From assembly GCA_024397875.1 (NCBI GenBank), contig CP073344.1:1169001-1233000 (forward strand): a stretch of 64,000 bases of DNA. The letters are read 5' to 3'. A model generated the notes under the pieces. It was not told the DNA's origin. It was given only the letters and a program-made list of their open reading frames with translations, and did no database searches. Source of the stretch: Amphritea atlantica. GTDB taxonomy: Bacteria; Pseudomonadota; Gammaproteobacteria; Pseudomonadales; Balneatricaceae. Both the position numbers and the translations under genes were made by a program. Positions 54,833 through 64,000 of this stretch are shown here, piece after piece (position 1 is the stretch's first letter; each line of letters starts with the position of its first letter).

Positions 54833-56617
54833 ATGGATCAGCCTCATTATAACTGGCGATATATTTTCAGTGTTGCGCTGGAATACCGGCCTTTATTGAT
54901 AAAGGCTAACCTGATTGCCCTGTTGGCAACCTGTGCCAGTGTGCCGCTGCCGCTGTTAATGCCGATGCTGGTGGATGAGGTGCTGCTTAATCAGCCGGGA
55001 ACGCTGGTAAGCTGGTGTAACGCTGTTTTTCCTCAGGGCTGGCAGGGGCCGGTGCTATACATTACCGCAATACTGATACTGACCATTGTGCTGAGGGCTG
55101 CGGCTCTGGTGTTTAATGTCTGGCAGGGGCGGCAGTTTTCCATTATTGCGAAAGAGGTTATCTATCGTATCCGGGCCGGATTGCTGCAGCGACTGAAACG
55201 GATCTCAATGGCTGAGTATGAGTCACTGGGGAGTGGTTCGGTCAGCTCCCACTTTATTACTGATCTGGATACCGTTGACCGCTTCGTTGGTGCTTCGGTC
55301 AGTCGCTTGCTGATCGCACTGCTGACCATTATCGGAACCGCTGTGGTGCTGGTCTGGATGAACTGGCAGCTGGCGCTGTTTATCTTGTTACTTAACCCGC
55401 TGGTTGTCTGGCTGACGATGACCATTGGTAAGCAGGTTAAAGAACTGAAAAAACGCGAAAACCGGGCCTACGAACAGTTTCAGGGTAGTCTCACCGAGGT
55501 GCTCGAGGCGATCTATCAGATTCGTGCAGCCAACCGGGAAAATCACTATCTCCAGGGGCTGATCGGTGATGCCCGCTCGCTGCGAGATCACTCCACCCGG
55601 TTTGAATGGCGCAGCGAGGCGGCCAATCGCTTTAGTTTTATGGTGTTCCTGGTTGGTTTTGATATGTTCCGGGCGCTGTCGATGGGGATGGTGGTGTTTT
55701 CCGATCTCAGTATTGGTCAGATGATGGCTGTATTTGGCTATCTCTGGTTTATGATGGGGCCGGTGCAGGAGGTATTGGGAATTCAGTATGCTTTTTATGG
55801 GGCGAAAGCGGCTTTACAGCGTATTAACCGGCTGGTTGAGCTGGATGAAGAGCCTGACTACCCCCACCTGAAAAACCCGTTTAAGGATAGAACAACGGTT
55901 GCCATAGAACTTCAGGATATCCATTTCAGCTATATCGATGGGCAGGAGGTACTGCGGGGTCTGTCGCTGAAAATAGATGAGGGTCAGAAGATTGCTCTGG
56001 TGGGGGCCAGTGGCGGGGGGAAATCAACTCTGGTGCAGGTGTTGCTGGGGTTGTATCAGTCGAAGCGGGGGCGGGTGTTGTTTGGTGGGGTGCCCGTTGA
56101 GCAGATCGGTCTGGATCGGGTGCGGGAAAATGTCGCCACGGTGTTGCAGCATCCGGCGCTGTTTAATGATTCAGTCCGGGGTAATCTGACGCTTGGGCGC
56201 GAATATACTGATCAACAGCTCTGGCAGGCTTTGGCGGTGGCGCAGCTGGAACCTTTTGTGCGCCACCTTGATAGTGGTCTGGATACGATGGTGGGGCGTC
56301 AGGGCGTCAGGTTATCAGGAGGGCAGCGGCAACGGCTGGCGATTGCCAGGATGGTGCTGACTGACCCGAAAGTGGTGATTCTGGATGAGGCAACCTCTGC
56401 GCTGGATGCGGAGACGGAGTTTAATCTGCACCGCGATCTGGCGAGTTTTTTGCGGGGGCGTACCACCATCATTGTTGCTCACCGTTTGAGTGCTGTAAAA
56501 CAGGCTGATCATGTCTATGTGTTTGAAGATGGTCAGGTAGCAGAGCAAGGGGATCATGATGAGCTGCTGCAGCAGAACGGACTCTATGCCCGTTTATACG
56601 GTCAGCATCAGCACTGA
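54833..56617 (+). CDS. ABC exporter (fused permease-ATPase)
   Basis: The protein has 594 residues from the ATG at 54833; a GTG at 54821 sits too close to the GGGAG. Residues ~20-310 form a six-span type I exporter domain, and ~350-590 the ATPase with Walker A GASGGGKST, signature LSGGQRQRLAIARM and Walker B VVILDEATSALD. It resembles MsbA-like lipid or drug exporters, but the substrate is unknown. It is followed 35 bases later by a phospholipase-D-type lipid enzyme, a hint (inference) of lipid transport. Confidence 0.9.
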   Translation: MDQPHYNWRYIFSVALEYRPLLIKANLIALLATCASVPLPLLMPMLVDEVLLNQPGTLVSWCNAVFPQGWQGPVLYITAILILTIVLRAAALVFNVWQGRQFSIIAKEVIYRIRAGLLQRLKRISMAEYESLGSGSVSSHFITDLDTVDRFVGASVSRLLIALLTIIGTAVVLVWMNWQLALFILLLNPLVVWLTMTIGKQVKELKKRENRAYEQFQGSLTEVLEAIYQIRAANRENHYLQGLIGDARSLRDHSTRFEWRSEAANRFSFMVFLVGFDMFRALSMGMVVFSDLSIGQMMAVFGYLWFMMGPVQEVLGIQYAFYGAKAALQRINRLVELDEEPDYPHLKNPFKDRTTVAIELQDIHFSYIDGQEVLRGLSLKIDEGQKIALVGASGGGKSTLVQVLLGLYQSKRGRVLFGGVPVEQIGLDRVRENVATVLQHPALFNDSVRGNLTLGREYTDQQLWQALAVAQLEPFVRHLDSGLDTMVGRQGVRLSGGQRQRLAIARMVLTDPKVVILDEATSALDAETEFNLHRDLASFLRGRTTIIVAHRLSAVKQADHVYVFEDGQVAEQGDHDELLQQNGLYARLYGQHQH

Positions 56618-56652
56618 TCGTGGTGCTGAATTAACAGTAAAGGGAGCTGCGT

Positions 56653-57777
56653 ATGGCAGGCAGGTATCGCTGGTCCGGAGGTAATCGGGTTGAGCTTCTG
56701 GTGGAGGGAACCCAGTTTATTCCCCGGATGCTTCAGGAGATAAATGAGGCTCGTCACTCTCTGTTGCTGGAGTTTTATATGGTCAGCTCAGGCGCAGTAG
56801 CTGACCGCTTTATCAATGCGCTTATCTGTGCCGCGCAGCGGGGTGTTCAGGTTTGCTGGCTGATCGATGATTTTGGCGGCAGAAGATTTAGTCAGCAGGA
56901 CAGTCAAAGGCTTGAGCACGCGGGTGTGCATGTCAGGCGTTATAACCCGATCAGTTTGTTTAAGATGGCAGCTAATCTGGCCAGAGATCATCGTAAGCTG
57001 CTGATTGCTGATCAACAGACAGGCTTTATCGGTGGAACCGGGATCAGTGATGAATACCTTCGTTCCAGGCATGAAAAAGCTGTACCCGCCTGGCATGAAG
57101 TGATGTTGCAGGTTCAGGGGCGGGTAGTCGCCGATATGGTGCAGTTGTTTGCCAGGCAATGGCTTAAGTCAGGTGGTGCTATGCCAGCAATCAGTCCACC
57201 GGACAATACGCGTCTGGGAGGGGCGTTGGCGAGAGTGACAGAGGTGGAGGGGTTGAAAGTACAGCAGATAAAGCGCAGCTTTGTGTTTCGCATGAATCGG
57301 GCGAGCGATCGTGTCTGGCTGGCAACGGCGTATTTTCTCCCCGCCTTTTCAGTGCGCAGGAGTCTGCGTCGTGCGGCCCTGCGGGGTGTTGATGTGCGGC
57401 TCATTGTCGCAGGGCCTGATACGGATCATCCCTGGGTGTATCACGCCTCGAAGCGCTATTACCGGCGGCTATTGCAATCGGGTGTGCGGATATTTGAGTA
57501 TCAGCCCTCATTCCTGCATACCAAGCTTGGGTTGTGTGACAACTGGATTTCTGCAGGATCCTGTAACCTGGATCACTGGAATCTGCGCTGGAACCTGGAA
57601 GCCAACCTGGAAGTGGTGGAACCGAAACTGACCCGAGCTGTCGAACAGTTGCTTATCAGTGATATGACACGCAGTCATGAAGTTTTATATGCTCAGTGGC
57701 GTCAGCGGCCGTGGTCACAGAAGTTTAAAGAGGTCTGTTGGTCACTGATCTGTCAGGTGTTGTTAAAGATCCGTTAA
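56653..57777 (+). CDS. Cardiolipin synthase-like phospholipase D family protein (ClsB-like)
   Basis: The protein has 374 residues. There are two HKD motifs: H113-K115-D120 (HRKLLIAD) and H289-K291-D296 (HTKLGLCD). It lacks N-terminal membrane spans, as in ClsB. Members join phosphatidyl groups to form cardiolipin at the membrane. Conserved FYMVSSGAVADRF and WHEVMLQVQGRVV support the assignment. GGGAG precedes the ATG. Confidence 0.88.
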   Translation: MAGRYRWSGGNRVELLVEGTQFIPRMLQEINEARHSLLLEFYMVSSGAVADRFINALICAAQRGVQVCWLIDDFGGRRFSQQDSQRLEHAGVHVRRYNPISLFKMAANLARDHRKLLIADQQTGFIGGTGISDEYLRSRHEKAVPAWHEVMLQVQGRVVADMVQLFARQWLKSGGAMPAISPPDNTRLGGALARVTEVEGLKVQQIKRSFVFRMNRASDRVWLATAYFLPAFSVRRSLRRAALRGVDVRLIVAGPDTDHPWVYHASKRYYRRLLQSGVRIFEYQPSFLHTKLGLCDNWISAGSCNLDHWNLRWNLEANLEVVEPKLTRAVEQLLISDMTRSHEVLYAQWRQRPWSQKFKEVCWSLICQVLLKIR

Positions 57778-57916
57778 GGCAGGGAAAATTATACTGACAC
57801 TACCCCTGCAGGATTTGTGCAGAGGCACGAATCTGGTATAAGAGGATCACTGCTTGGATTAAGCATGTCAGGTTATACTTAGCCTATAACATTACAACGG
57901 TTTTCAGGACTGACTT

Positions 57917-58378
57917 ATGAATAAAACTATTATTGTTATTTTTGCAGCAGCCGTGCTGATGTTGCAGGGCTGTGCTTCGTCGCTGAGTGGTGATACCTAT
58001 TCCCGGAGTGAGGCGCGAAAGGTTCAGAATGTTGAATTTGCCTGGGTCGAGGCGGTTAAGCCTGTCGTGATAGAAGGCCGGACTGACAGCCCTCTGGGGG
58101 CCGGTGCCGGCGCTATAGTGGGTGGTATCGCCGGCAGTACTGTTGGTGGCGGTAAAGGCAGCAGTATTGCCTCTGTTATGGGGGCCGTCGCTGGCGGTAT
58201 TGTGGGGCAGAAAATTGAAGAGAACTCTACCCGAAAGCAGGGGCAGGAGATCACGGTTACCCTTGAAAGTGGCAGGACGATCTCTGTCGTTCAGGAGGTT
58301 GACAGTGATGGCTTCTTTCAGCCCGGTGAGCGGGTTCGGGTTCTGCGTCAGGGGTCAACTGCGCGGATTGTGCGATAA
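57917..58378 (+). CDS. Glycine-zipper outer-membrane lipoprotein (SlyB/PcpP-like)
   Basis: The protein has 153 residues. The lipobox LQGC puts the acylated Cys at 19. Residues ~60-98 are a glycine zipper (GAGAGAIVGGIAGSTVGGG then GAVAGGIVGQKIEE), and the C-terminal ~45 residues are a small beta domain (ITVTLESGRTISVVQEV). It belongs to the Rick_17kDa_Anti/SlyB group of outer-membrane lipoproteins with a role in envelope stability. Confidence 0.9.
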   Translation: MNKTIIVIFAAAVLMLQGCASSLSGDTYSRSEARKVQNVEFAWVEAVKPVVIEGRTDSPLGAGAGAIVGGIAGSTVGGGKGSSIASVMGAVAGGIVGQKIEENSTRKQGQEITVTLESGRTISVVQEVDSDGFFQPGERVRVLRQGSTARIVR

Positions 58379-58404
58379 GTGTAATCGGAGCGTTTTGCTG
58401 GCGT

Positions 58405-58437
58405 AAAAAAGCCCGCTGCTGATCGGCGGGCTTTTTG
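58405..58437. terminator. Bidirectional intrinsic terminator
   Basis: GCCCGC (58411) and GCGGGC (58426) pair around a nine-base loop, with AAAAAA before and TTTTT after. It separates the lipoprotein gene and the convergent UPF0149 gene. Confidence 0.88.
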
Positions 58438-58460
58438 TTGTGTAACCGAGGGTGTCGGGG

Positions 58461-59054
58461 TTACTTTTTGTCAGCTGGCGCGTGGAATAGCAGATAAAGA
58501 TCGACCAGCAGCTCCGGAATGGTGCGGCACATCTCATCGCAAAGCTTAGTGTCGGCGCGCATTTTGACAAACTCTTCATCTTCAAACAGTTCTGAAGCGA
58601 TCATGATTGGCAGCATCAGCTCAGCGACTTCTTCTTCTGCCTGGTGGTTAAACCATTCGTCCTCTTTCAGGAATACGGCTTCCATGAAGGCCTGAGCCCA
58701 ACTGGTTAGCGGGCTTTGCTCTTCATCTTCTTCAGTTTCCAGTGTCAGTTCGCAGGGCAGCAGCATATCCTGATCGTTGTAAAGATCGCTGCCAATGCTG
58801 AAGTACAGGCGTCGCAGCAATCCTTCAATGCGTGCTTTCTCTTTTTCTGAGTTGTATTCAGGGACACCATCAAACAGCTCCTGAAGCCACTGCTTCTCAG
58901 TGATTTTGACCGGGCTGATGTTCAGTGCGCAGAAATAACCATGTGTGCCAACCAGATCCAGAGCGTCTTCAGACACGGCGTCTGAGAACATAAATGCTTC
59001 GAGCTCATCCAGCTCCTCATCAGTCAGGGGTGTATTCAGCATCGCATTTTGCAT
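58461..59054 (-). CDS. UPF0149 (YecA/YgfB-like) family protein
   Basis: The protein has 197 residues. The family start LNTPLTDEELDELEAFMFSD and the THGYFCALNISPVKITEKQW block match UPF0149. It lacks the C-terminal SEC-C zinc motif seen in E. coli YecA. It is strongly acidic and helical. The molecular role is unknown. Confidence 0.85.
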   Translation of the reverse strand: MQNAMLNTPLTDEELDELEAFMFSDAVSEDALDLVGTHGYFCALNISPVKITEKQWLQELFDGVPEYNSEKEKARIEGLLRRLYFSIGSDLYNDQDMLLPCELTLETEEDEEQSPLTSWAQAFMEAVFLKEDEWFNHQAEEEVAELMLPIMIASELFEDEEFVKMRADTKLCDEMCRTIPELLVDLYLLFHAPADKK

Positions 59055-59182
59055 AGGTTCGGGTCCGGCTAAGAAAGTGTGAGCAGATTCTAACAGCGAA
59101 AGGCTTTAGATCGTAGTGTTAATCTGCCTGAATCAGATAAATCTGGATGACAGTCTGTGTTTCATCCCGGATAATGCCGGCC

Positions 59183-61336
59183 ATGATAGAAAAGGCACAA
59201 CAGCTCCTAAAACAGATATTCGGATACGACCAGTTTCGTGAGCCGCAGCAGGACGTTATTGAGACGTTGATGGCGGGTGGCGATGCGCTGGTGGTCATGC
59301 CTACTGGCGGCGGAAAATCGCTCTGCTATCAGTTGCCTGCACTGATTCGTCCTGGTGTTGCTGTGGTGGTATCGCCGCTGATTGCACTGATGCAGGATCA
59401 GGTCCAGGCTCTGTCTCAGTGGGGGATAGCCGCAGGTTATCTCAATTCGTCGATGGATTTCGCCATGGCGCAGGAGGTGGAGCATCAGTTGCGCAGTGGA
59501 ACGCTGGATCTTCTCTACGTTGCGCCTGAGCGGTTACTGCAGCCTCGCACCCTGAAAATGCTATCAGAGTGTCAACTGGCTCTGTTCGCTATAGATGAAG
59601 CGCACTGTGTCTCCCAGTGGGGGCATGATTTCCGGCCGGAATACTTGCAGCTGAGCTACCTGCAGGAGTGTTTTCCCGGGGTGCCGCGTATCGCTCTGAC
59701 CGCTACCGCTGATGAGCGTACCCGGGAGGAGATCTGTGAGCGGCTCGGGTTGCAGGCTGCACGTAAGTTCATCCAGGGTTTTGACCGGCCCAATATTCGC
59801 TATCGGATCGGACAGAAACACCGGGCTAAAGAGCAGTTGCTGAAGTTCCTTAAAGCAGAACATGCCAGTGATTCAGGTATTGTTTACTGCCTCTCCCGAA
59901 AAAAAGTGGAAGACACGGCGCAGTGGTTGCAGGAGCAGGGATTTAATGCGCTGCCCTATCATGCCGGACTGCATGCGGAACTGCGACGGCATAATCAACA
60001 CCGCTTTCTCACCGAAGAAAATATTCTGATGGTTGCCACCGTTGCATTTGGTATGGGTATTGATAAACCCAATGTACGGTTTGTCGCTCATCTTGATCTG
60101 CCCAAAAGTGTCGAGGCGTATTATCAGGAAACCGGGCGGGCCGGTCGTGATGGTCTGCCGGCTGATGCCTGGATGGTATACGGGTTGCAGGATGTTATTT
60201 TTCTTCGACAGATGCTGGAAAGTTCGCAGGCGGATGATCTGCATAAAAGTATTGAGCGGCAAAAGCTTGAAGCGATGCTGGGGTTGTGTGAGATCACCAG
60301 TTGTCGGCGTCAGACCCTGCTGACGTATTTTGGCGAGCCCCTGCCCGAGCCCTGTGGCAACTGTGATACCTGTCTTGAACCGGTGCCGGTCTGGGATGCG
60401 ACGGAATCCGCCCGCAAAGCGCTTTCAGCGGTATACCGTTGCGGTCAGCGGTTTGGCGTAAATCATATAATCGAAGTGCTGCTGGGGAAAGCCAGTGACC
60501 GGGTGCAGGAGCTTAAGCATCACCAGCTGAGTACCTTTGGTATTGGAAAAGAGCTGGATCGAAATCAATGGCGCTCCGTATTCAGGCAACTGGTCGCCCG
60601 TGGATATCTGAGCGTGGCAGGGAACAGTCACGGCGTGCTCTTCCTGACTGACAGTTGTCGCCCTTTACTGAAAGGTGAGCTGCAGATAGAGATGCGTCAG
60701 GATAAGCGCAAGCAGGAGTCGTTCCGTAAACGAAATGATCCGCAACAGAAGCTGGATGTGGAGGATTATGGTTTGTGGAATGCACTCAAGAGTCTGCGGA
60801 TGACGCTGTCAAAAGAGCAGGATGTGCCACCCTATGTGATCTTTCATGATGCTACGCTGATGGAGATGGTGATGTACCGTCCATTGACTCATCAGCAAAT
60901 GGGGCGTCTGAGCGGAATAGGTGAACGTAAGCTGGAGTTATATGGTGATGCGTTTCTGGAGTTGATTCGAGAGTACCAGTCAGAACAGCAGCAAACTCAG
61001 AATAAAGATCTGCAGGTGCAGGAGTCTGTTACGCTCTACCGTACGGGAATGACAGTAGCCCAGGTTGCCCGGCAGCAGCATCTGTCAGAAAACGTGATCT
61101 ACAATCATCTGGCGGATGGCATTGCCGAAGGGCAGTTGAGTCTGGCCGATGTGGTGGTGTTGAGTGGCGATCAGTTACAATTGGTACAGCAGATAATGTG
61201 TGAATGTATGGCATCCTGCGGTGTGGCGCTTAAACCCGTTTACGACGCTTTGGATGGACTGTATGAGTATGGAGTATTGCGTTGTATCCGTGCCGACATG
61301 GAGCGTACCGAGCAGGTAATCAGCCGCAATGACTGA
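59183..61336 (+). CDS. recQ: ATP-dependent DNA helicase RecQ
   Basis: The protein has 717 residues from the ATG at 59183. Walker A is [15 protein letters not shown]; the DEAH box is [16 protein letters not shown]; motif VI is [11 protein letters not shown] zinc-binding set (CEITSCRR ... CGNCDTC, ~370-400), an RQC winged helix and an HRDC domain (~545-610) follow. The last ~100 residues are an HTH_40-like extension ([20 protein letters not shown]). It unwinds 3'-tailed DNA in recombination and repair. Its end overlaps the next gene by 8 bases. Confidence 0.95.
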   Translation: MIEKAQQLLKQIFGYDQFREPQQDVIETLMAGGDALVVMPTGGGKSLCYQLPALIRPGVAVVVSPLIALMQDQVQALSQWGIAAGYLNSSMDFAMAQEVEHQLRSGTLDLLYVAPERLLQPRTLKMLSECQLALFAIDEAHCVSQWGHDFRPEYLQLSYLQECFPGVPRIALTATADERTREEICERLGLQAARKFIQGFDRPNIRYRIGQKHRAKEQLLKFLKAEHASDSGIVYCLSRKKVEDTAQWLQEQGFNALPYHAGLHAELRRHNQHRFLTEENILMVATVAFGMGIDKPNVRFVAHLDLPKSVEAYYQETGRAGRDGLPADAWMVYGLQDVIFLRQMLESSQADDLHKSIERQKLEAMLGLCEITSCRRQTLLTYFGEPLPEPCGNCDTCLEPVPVWDATESARKALSAVYRCGQRFGVNHIIEVLLGKASDRVQELKHHQLSTFGIGKELDRNQWRSVFRQLVARGYLSVAGNSHGVLFLTDSCRPLLKGELQIEMRQDKRKQESFRKRNDPQQKLDVEDYGLWNALKSLRMTLSKEQDVPPYVIFHDATLMEMVMYRPLTHQQMGRLSGIGERKLELYGDAFLELIREYQSEQQQTQNKDLQVQESVTLYRTGMTVAQVARQQHLSENVIYNHLADGIAEGQLSLADVVVLSGDQLQLVQQIMCECMASCGVALKPVYDALDGLYEYGVLRCIRADMERTEQVISRND

Positions 61337-61748
61337 TCCGGGGTTGTGGGGGCTGTTTCTTAGCAGCTTTATCGCCTCTACCCTGATGCCGGGTGGTTCT
61401 GAGATACTGCTGGGGTATCTGTTGACGCAGCCTGAATATCAGCCGCAGGTGTTATTGTTAGTTGCCAGTGTTGGCAACAGTCTTGGCGGGATCGTGACGT
61501 TTGCGATGGGCTGGTGGATCGCAATTCGCTGGCCGGTGCCGCAGCCAGAAAAGAGAGGTCAGCGGCGTGCTCTGTCTATTATTCAAAGGTTTGGCCCCGC
61601 CGCGCTGTTTTTGTCATGGTTGCCTGTTATTGGTGACCCTCTCTGTTTTGCGGCCGGTTGGCTCCGGTGTCACCTGCTTCTCTCTCTGATGCTCATCGCT
61701 GTGGGAAAGACTCTGCGTTATTCATTAATTGTTTATGCTTTTAACTGA
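61329..61748 (+). CDS. yqaA: YqaA family (DedA-like) membrane protein
   Basis: The protein has 139 residues with about four membrane segments. [20 protein letters not shown] carries the YqaA/SNARE-associated (VTT) domain motif, and [19 protein letters not shown] the second re-entrant motif. DedA relatives are implicated in lipid transport across the membrane. It overlaps recQ, so both are likely co-transcribed. Confidence 0.9.
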   Translation: MTDPGLWGLFLSSFIASTLMPGGSEILLGYLLTQPEYQPQVLLLVASVGNSLGGIVTFAMGWWIAIRWPVPQPEKRGQRRALSIIQRFGPAALFLSWLPVIGDPLCFAAGWLRCHLLLSLMLIAVGKTLRYSLIVYAFN

Positions 61749-61835
61749 TATAGTTGGCTAGCCCTTCGATCTGTTCAGGCAGAATTTAACTGAACTTTCG
61801 AAAGTTTTCTGATCAGCATTGATAATGGAGGAACT

Positions 61836-62627
61836 ATGCTGAGAATCTTCCGGTTTCGGACGCTGCGGATAACCCTGTTACTTATTGTTCTGTTTGTGGT
61901 CGCGATGAATGCCTGGCTAACCAGTGTCCGTATACAGTCCTGGAACAGGCCTGTCTGGGTGGTTTTATATCCAATCAATGGAGATGGGCGGAGAGATACT
62001 GAGGCTTACATCAACGCCCTCAGCGCAGAGCATTTCGATGACATTGAGCAGTTTTTTCAACGAGAAGGTCGCCGTTATCAGGTAAATCTGGATTCTGTCG
62101 CCGAGTTTTATCTGGCACCGGCGCTTTTGCTTCAGCCTCCGGAAATTGAGCTGGATGCATCGTTATTCGAGCGAATTTTCTGGAGTCTTCATATGCGCTG
62201 GTGGTCATGGCGCAATGATAGCTGGAGCGGGCCAGAACCCGATGTGAGAATCTATCTGCGGTATTTCTCGCCCCGGGAAAGTCAGCAATTGTCACATTCA
62301 CTGGGGTTGCAAAAGGGGATGATTGGATTGGTAAACGGATTTGCCAGTGTGGATTACATGGGGACAAATAATTTTGTTATCGCCCATGAGCTGATGCATA
62401 CATTCGGAGCATCGGACAAATACAACCCTGATACCAACGAGCCGCTCTATCCAGAGGGATATGCTGATCCGGATCAGGCGCCGCTATTGCCTCAGGTTCG
62501 GGCTGAGGTGATGGCGGGGCGGGTAAAAGTCTCTCCTGGCTGGTTATTGATGCCGCAAAGCCTCAATGATGTCGTGGTCGGGCCGTTGACAGCTAATGAG
62601 ATTGGTTGGCATGAACCATTGGAATGA
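61836..62627 (+). CDS. Membrane-anchored zincin-type metallopeptidase of unknown family
   Basis: The protein has 263 residues. A single N-terminal span (~10-30) would anchor a periplasmic domain. HELMHTFGASD gives HExxH at 184-188 with a glycine at 191 and Asp194, the HExxHxxGxxD arrangement of met-type zincins. A tryptophan-rich segment (MRWWSWRNDSW) precedes. The substrate is unknown. AGGAAC precedes the ATG. It stands alone. Confidence 0.8.
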   Translation: MLRIFRFRTLRITLLLIVLFVVAMNAWLTSVRIQSWNRPVWVVLYPINGDGRRDTEAYINALSAEHFDDIEQFFQREGRRYQVNLDSVAEFYLAPALLLQPPEIELDASLFERIFWSLHMRWWSWRNDSWSGPEPDVRIYLRYFSPRESQQLSHSLGLQKGMIGLVNGFASVDYMGTNNFVIAHELMHTFGASDKYNPDTNEPLYPEGYADPDQAPLLPQVRAEVMAGRVKVSPGWLLMPQSLNDVVVGPLTANEIGWHEPLE

Positions 62628-63076
62628 CGGCATAAAAATTCACCTCAGATAGTCGATCTGGTTTCGTGATACCCGGCTAGAGAGTGCGTCTTGCTTCTGT
62701 TGTCAGGCTCAGTGTATTAGCTGTTATATCGTTATCTTCAGTTGTTTCGGTTAACTGTAAAAAAACAGGGGATAAATTGACGGATTGTAGTCAAATCTTT
62801 ACTCTGTCTCTTAATTGCAACATGTAAGTGTTTGAATAATAATTTAAAACATTGATGCGTTTGGTGAGTGAGCACCGAAATGGGTATAAATGTTACTTAA
62901 AATAGTGTATTTAAGGTCAAATGCCTGCAATACTATAGGCAAATAATTAAACGGTATTCTGGTTGCTAAGCTGTTTGTACATGATCGTTTGTATCTAAAG
63001 GCATACAGTGTGCAATGCGCAGGCACATAATTAATCGATGTCCTGACAGTCAGAAAATTACTTCTTGGGGGGAGTT
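62628..63076. promoter_or_regulatory. Long leader of the adhesin gene
   Basis: These 449 bases contain no gene. A weak candidate promoter is TTGACG at 62777-62782 and TACTCT at 62800-62805 (17-base spacing). TTGAC...GTCAA at 62777-62794 is a small inverted repeat over the -35 box. AT-rich sequence 62800-62980 follows. The adhesin start has a very strong GGGGGGAG. Confidence 0.4.
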
Positions 63077-64000
63077 ATGGAAAATATAGAAAACACCAAA
63101 GGTATGGTGGTCAATGTATCCGGTGAAGTTGTCGCAATTGATACGCAGGGCACCGAGCGTCAGCTCGAAGCAGGTGCGCAGATCAGTGCCGGGGATATGA
63201 TTGTTGTTCGCCCAAATGGAAATGCGGAACTGAATCTGGGTCCGGATAAGATCGAGACGATTCCGTCTGACACAGCCGCTGTACTTGAGATTGATCCTGA
63301 GACCGGTGAGATGGTGCTGGTGATCCAGTCCGTTGGGGCCGAAGGCCTTGAAGTAGCCGATATTCAGCAAGCGATTCTTGCTGGCCAGGATCCTACGGAA
63401 ATTCTCGAAGAAACCGCCGCGGGTAATACTCCTCCATCACGTGCAGGTTTTTCTGATTTTCAGACGGTCGGCCGTACCGCTGAAGAGGTGATAGCCCAGG
63501 CAGGCTTTGATACAGCAGCAGATCTTTATACGCCTGATCCGTACGTTGAAGATACTGGTGAGTTTGTTGCAGCGGAAATCCCAACCGTCATCTTTGTCGG
63601 TAATCCAGAAACTCAACTTAATAGCGTGACTGTTCCAGAAGGTTCAGAGGCTATCTTTACCGTTAATTTATCAGGTTCCAGTAATAGTGTGCAGAGCTAC
63701 GCTATAGGTCTGGCTGATGGTACTGCTACTGGTGGTGGCGTTGATTACACCGATTTGCTCACTGATTCTTCATTCAGTAACGGGGTGACTTTTGTCGGCG
63801 GCAATGTTTTGGTACCTGCAGGCGTAACTTCGTTTACAGTCACTATTCCTACTACCCTTGATAACGTTAAAGAGGCTGAATCTGAAAGCTTTTTCCTGAC
63901 CGTGGGCGGTCAGTCTGGTGAAGGCGTTATTACTGAAAACAGTGTATTCGAAGTTCAATCAGTCACCAGTGATACTCAGGATGAAGGCAATACCCTGGTG
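63077..64000 (+). CDS. LapA-like giant adhesin, N-terminal part (runs off window)
   Basis: The frame is open from the ATG at 63077 to the window end (308 codons). Residues ~1-130 match the retention module of LapA-type adhesins, which keeps the protein in its outer-membrane pore. TAAG at 113-116 is the di-alanine site cut by LapG-type cysteine proteases. From ~175 a Calx-beta-like domain begins (VTVPEGSEAIFTVNLSG, then FTVTIPTTLDNVKEAESESF). Such proteins are secreted by type I systems and hold cells to surfaces when cyclic-di-GMP is high. The downstream repeats and secretion genes lie outside the window. Confidence 0.9.
   Translation, partial: MENIENTKGMVVNVSGEVVAIDTQGTERQLEAGAQISAGDMIVVRPNGNAELNLGPDKIETIPSDTAAVLEIDPETGEMVLVIQSVGAEGLEVADIQQAILAGQDPTEILEETAAGNTPPSRAGFSDFQTVGRTAEEVIAQAGFDTAADLYTPDPYVEDTGEFVAAEIPTVIFVGNPETQLNSVTVPEGSEAIFTVNLSGSSNSVQSYAIGLADGTATGGGVDYTDLLTDSSFSNGVTFVGGNVLVPAGVTSFTVTIPTTLDNVKEAESESFFLTVGGQSGEGVITENSVFEVQSVTSDTQDEGNTLV
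63413..63424 (+). other. Codons for the LapG-type cleavage site (TAAG)
   Basis: ACC GCC GCG GGT encode Thr-Ala-Ala-Gly at residues 113-116. In Pseudomonas LapA the same residues at 107-110 are the periplasmic cut site. Position relative to the N-terminus matches within six residues. Confidence 0.8.

Noticed and set aside
54664..54852. 62-codon frame between bolA and the ABC exporter
   Set aside because: It spans the terminator hairpin and overlaps the exporter start; a chance frame.

Overview
The window looks like chromosome of a marine gammaproteobacterium of the Oceanospirillales type (Amphritea/Neptuniibacter/Marinobacterium-like). This is inferred from gene content and protein style (UrtABCDE with urease, TRAP transporters, glucosylglycerate synthesis, RNase R, YcaO, BolA, UPF0149, a LapA-like adhesin). 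No rRNA is present to confirm it. No insertion sequence, prophage or CRISPR array was seen. Two gene relics show local decay.

Layout. 1-754: 5' part of a globin-coupled diguanylate cyclase running off the left edge. 1181-12792: nitrogen island, urea ABC transporter urtABCDE, urease ureD-A-B-C-E-F-G and a HupE/UreJ nickel permease, all on the plus strand with many ATGA overlaps. 12864-20187: catabolic island with a divergent LysR regulator, a TRAP transporter, a three-subunit flavin/iron-sulfur amine or amino-acid dehydrogenase and a Rid-family deaminase. 20188-25816: a LysR relic, a TTC38-like TPR protein, an exported unknown protein, a second LysR, an NADP-dependent oxidoreductase and a DJ-1/PfpI protein. 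25893-30534 (minus): polyamine-type ABC transporter. 31258-35117: three-gene glucosylglycerate (compatible solute) operon. 35329-36250: remnant of a sensor-EAL protein fused by an internal deletion. 36454-42661 (minus): RNase R, a double-HD/HD-GYP protein and a membrane PAS-GGDEF protein. 43172-43783 (minus): tRNA cluster of three identical Pro(TGG) and two Asn(GTT) genes with a strong promoter. 44064-45791: ycaO. 45984-51735: mksF-mksE-mksB condensin operon (Wadjet JetABC-like) with no mksG/jetD beside it and a sigma-54-like element upstream. 51755-62627: a mixed housekeeping stretch (two unknown proteins, DUF3422, BolA, ABC exporter, cardiolipin-synthase-like PLD, glycine-zipper lipoprotein, UPF0149, RecQ, YqaA, membrane zincin). 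63077-end: N-terminus of a giant LapA-like adhesin.

How it fits together. Urea is imported and hydrolysed by one continuous gene block that carries its own nickel supply. The TRAP/dehydrogenase/Rid block reads as import, oxidation and imine clean-up of an unidentified amino acid or related amine. A cyclic-di-GMP thread runs through the window: a heme-globin GGDEF, a PAS-GGDEF, an HD-GYP, an EAL remnant, and a large adhesin bearing the di-alanine site that LapG-type proteases cut. The best candidates for unusual biology are the MksFEB operon without its usual nuclease, the dehydrogenase block of unknown substrate, the membrane zincin, and the adhesin. Start sites were chosen from ribosome binding sites and overlaps and are stated where they matter.
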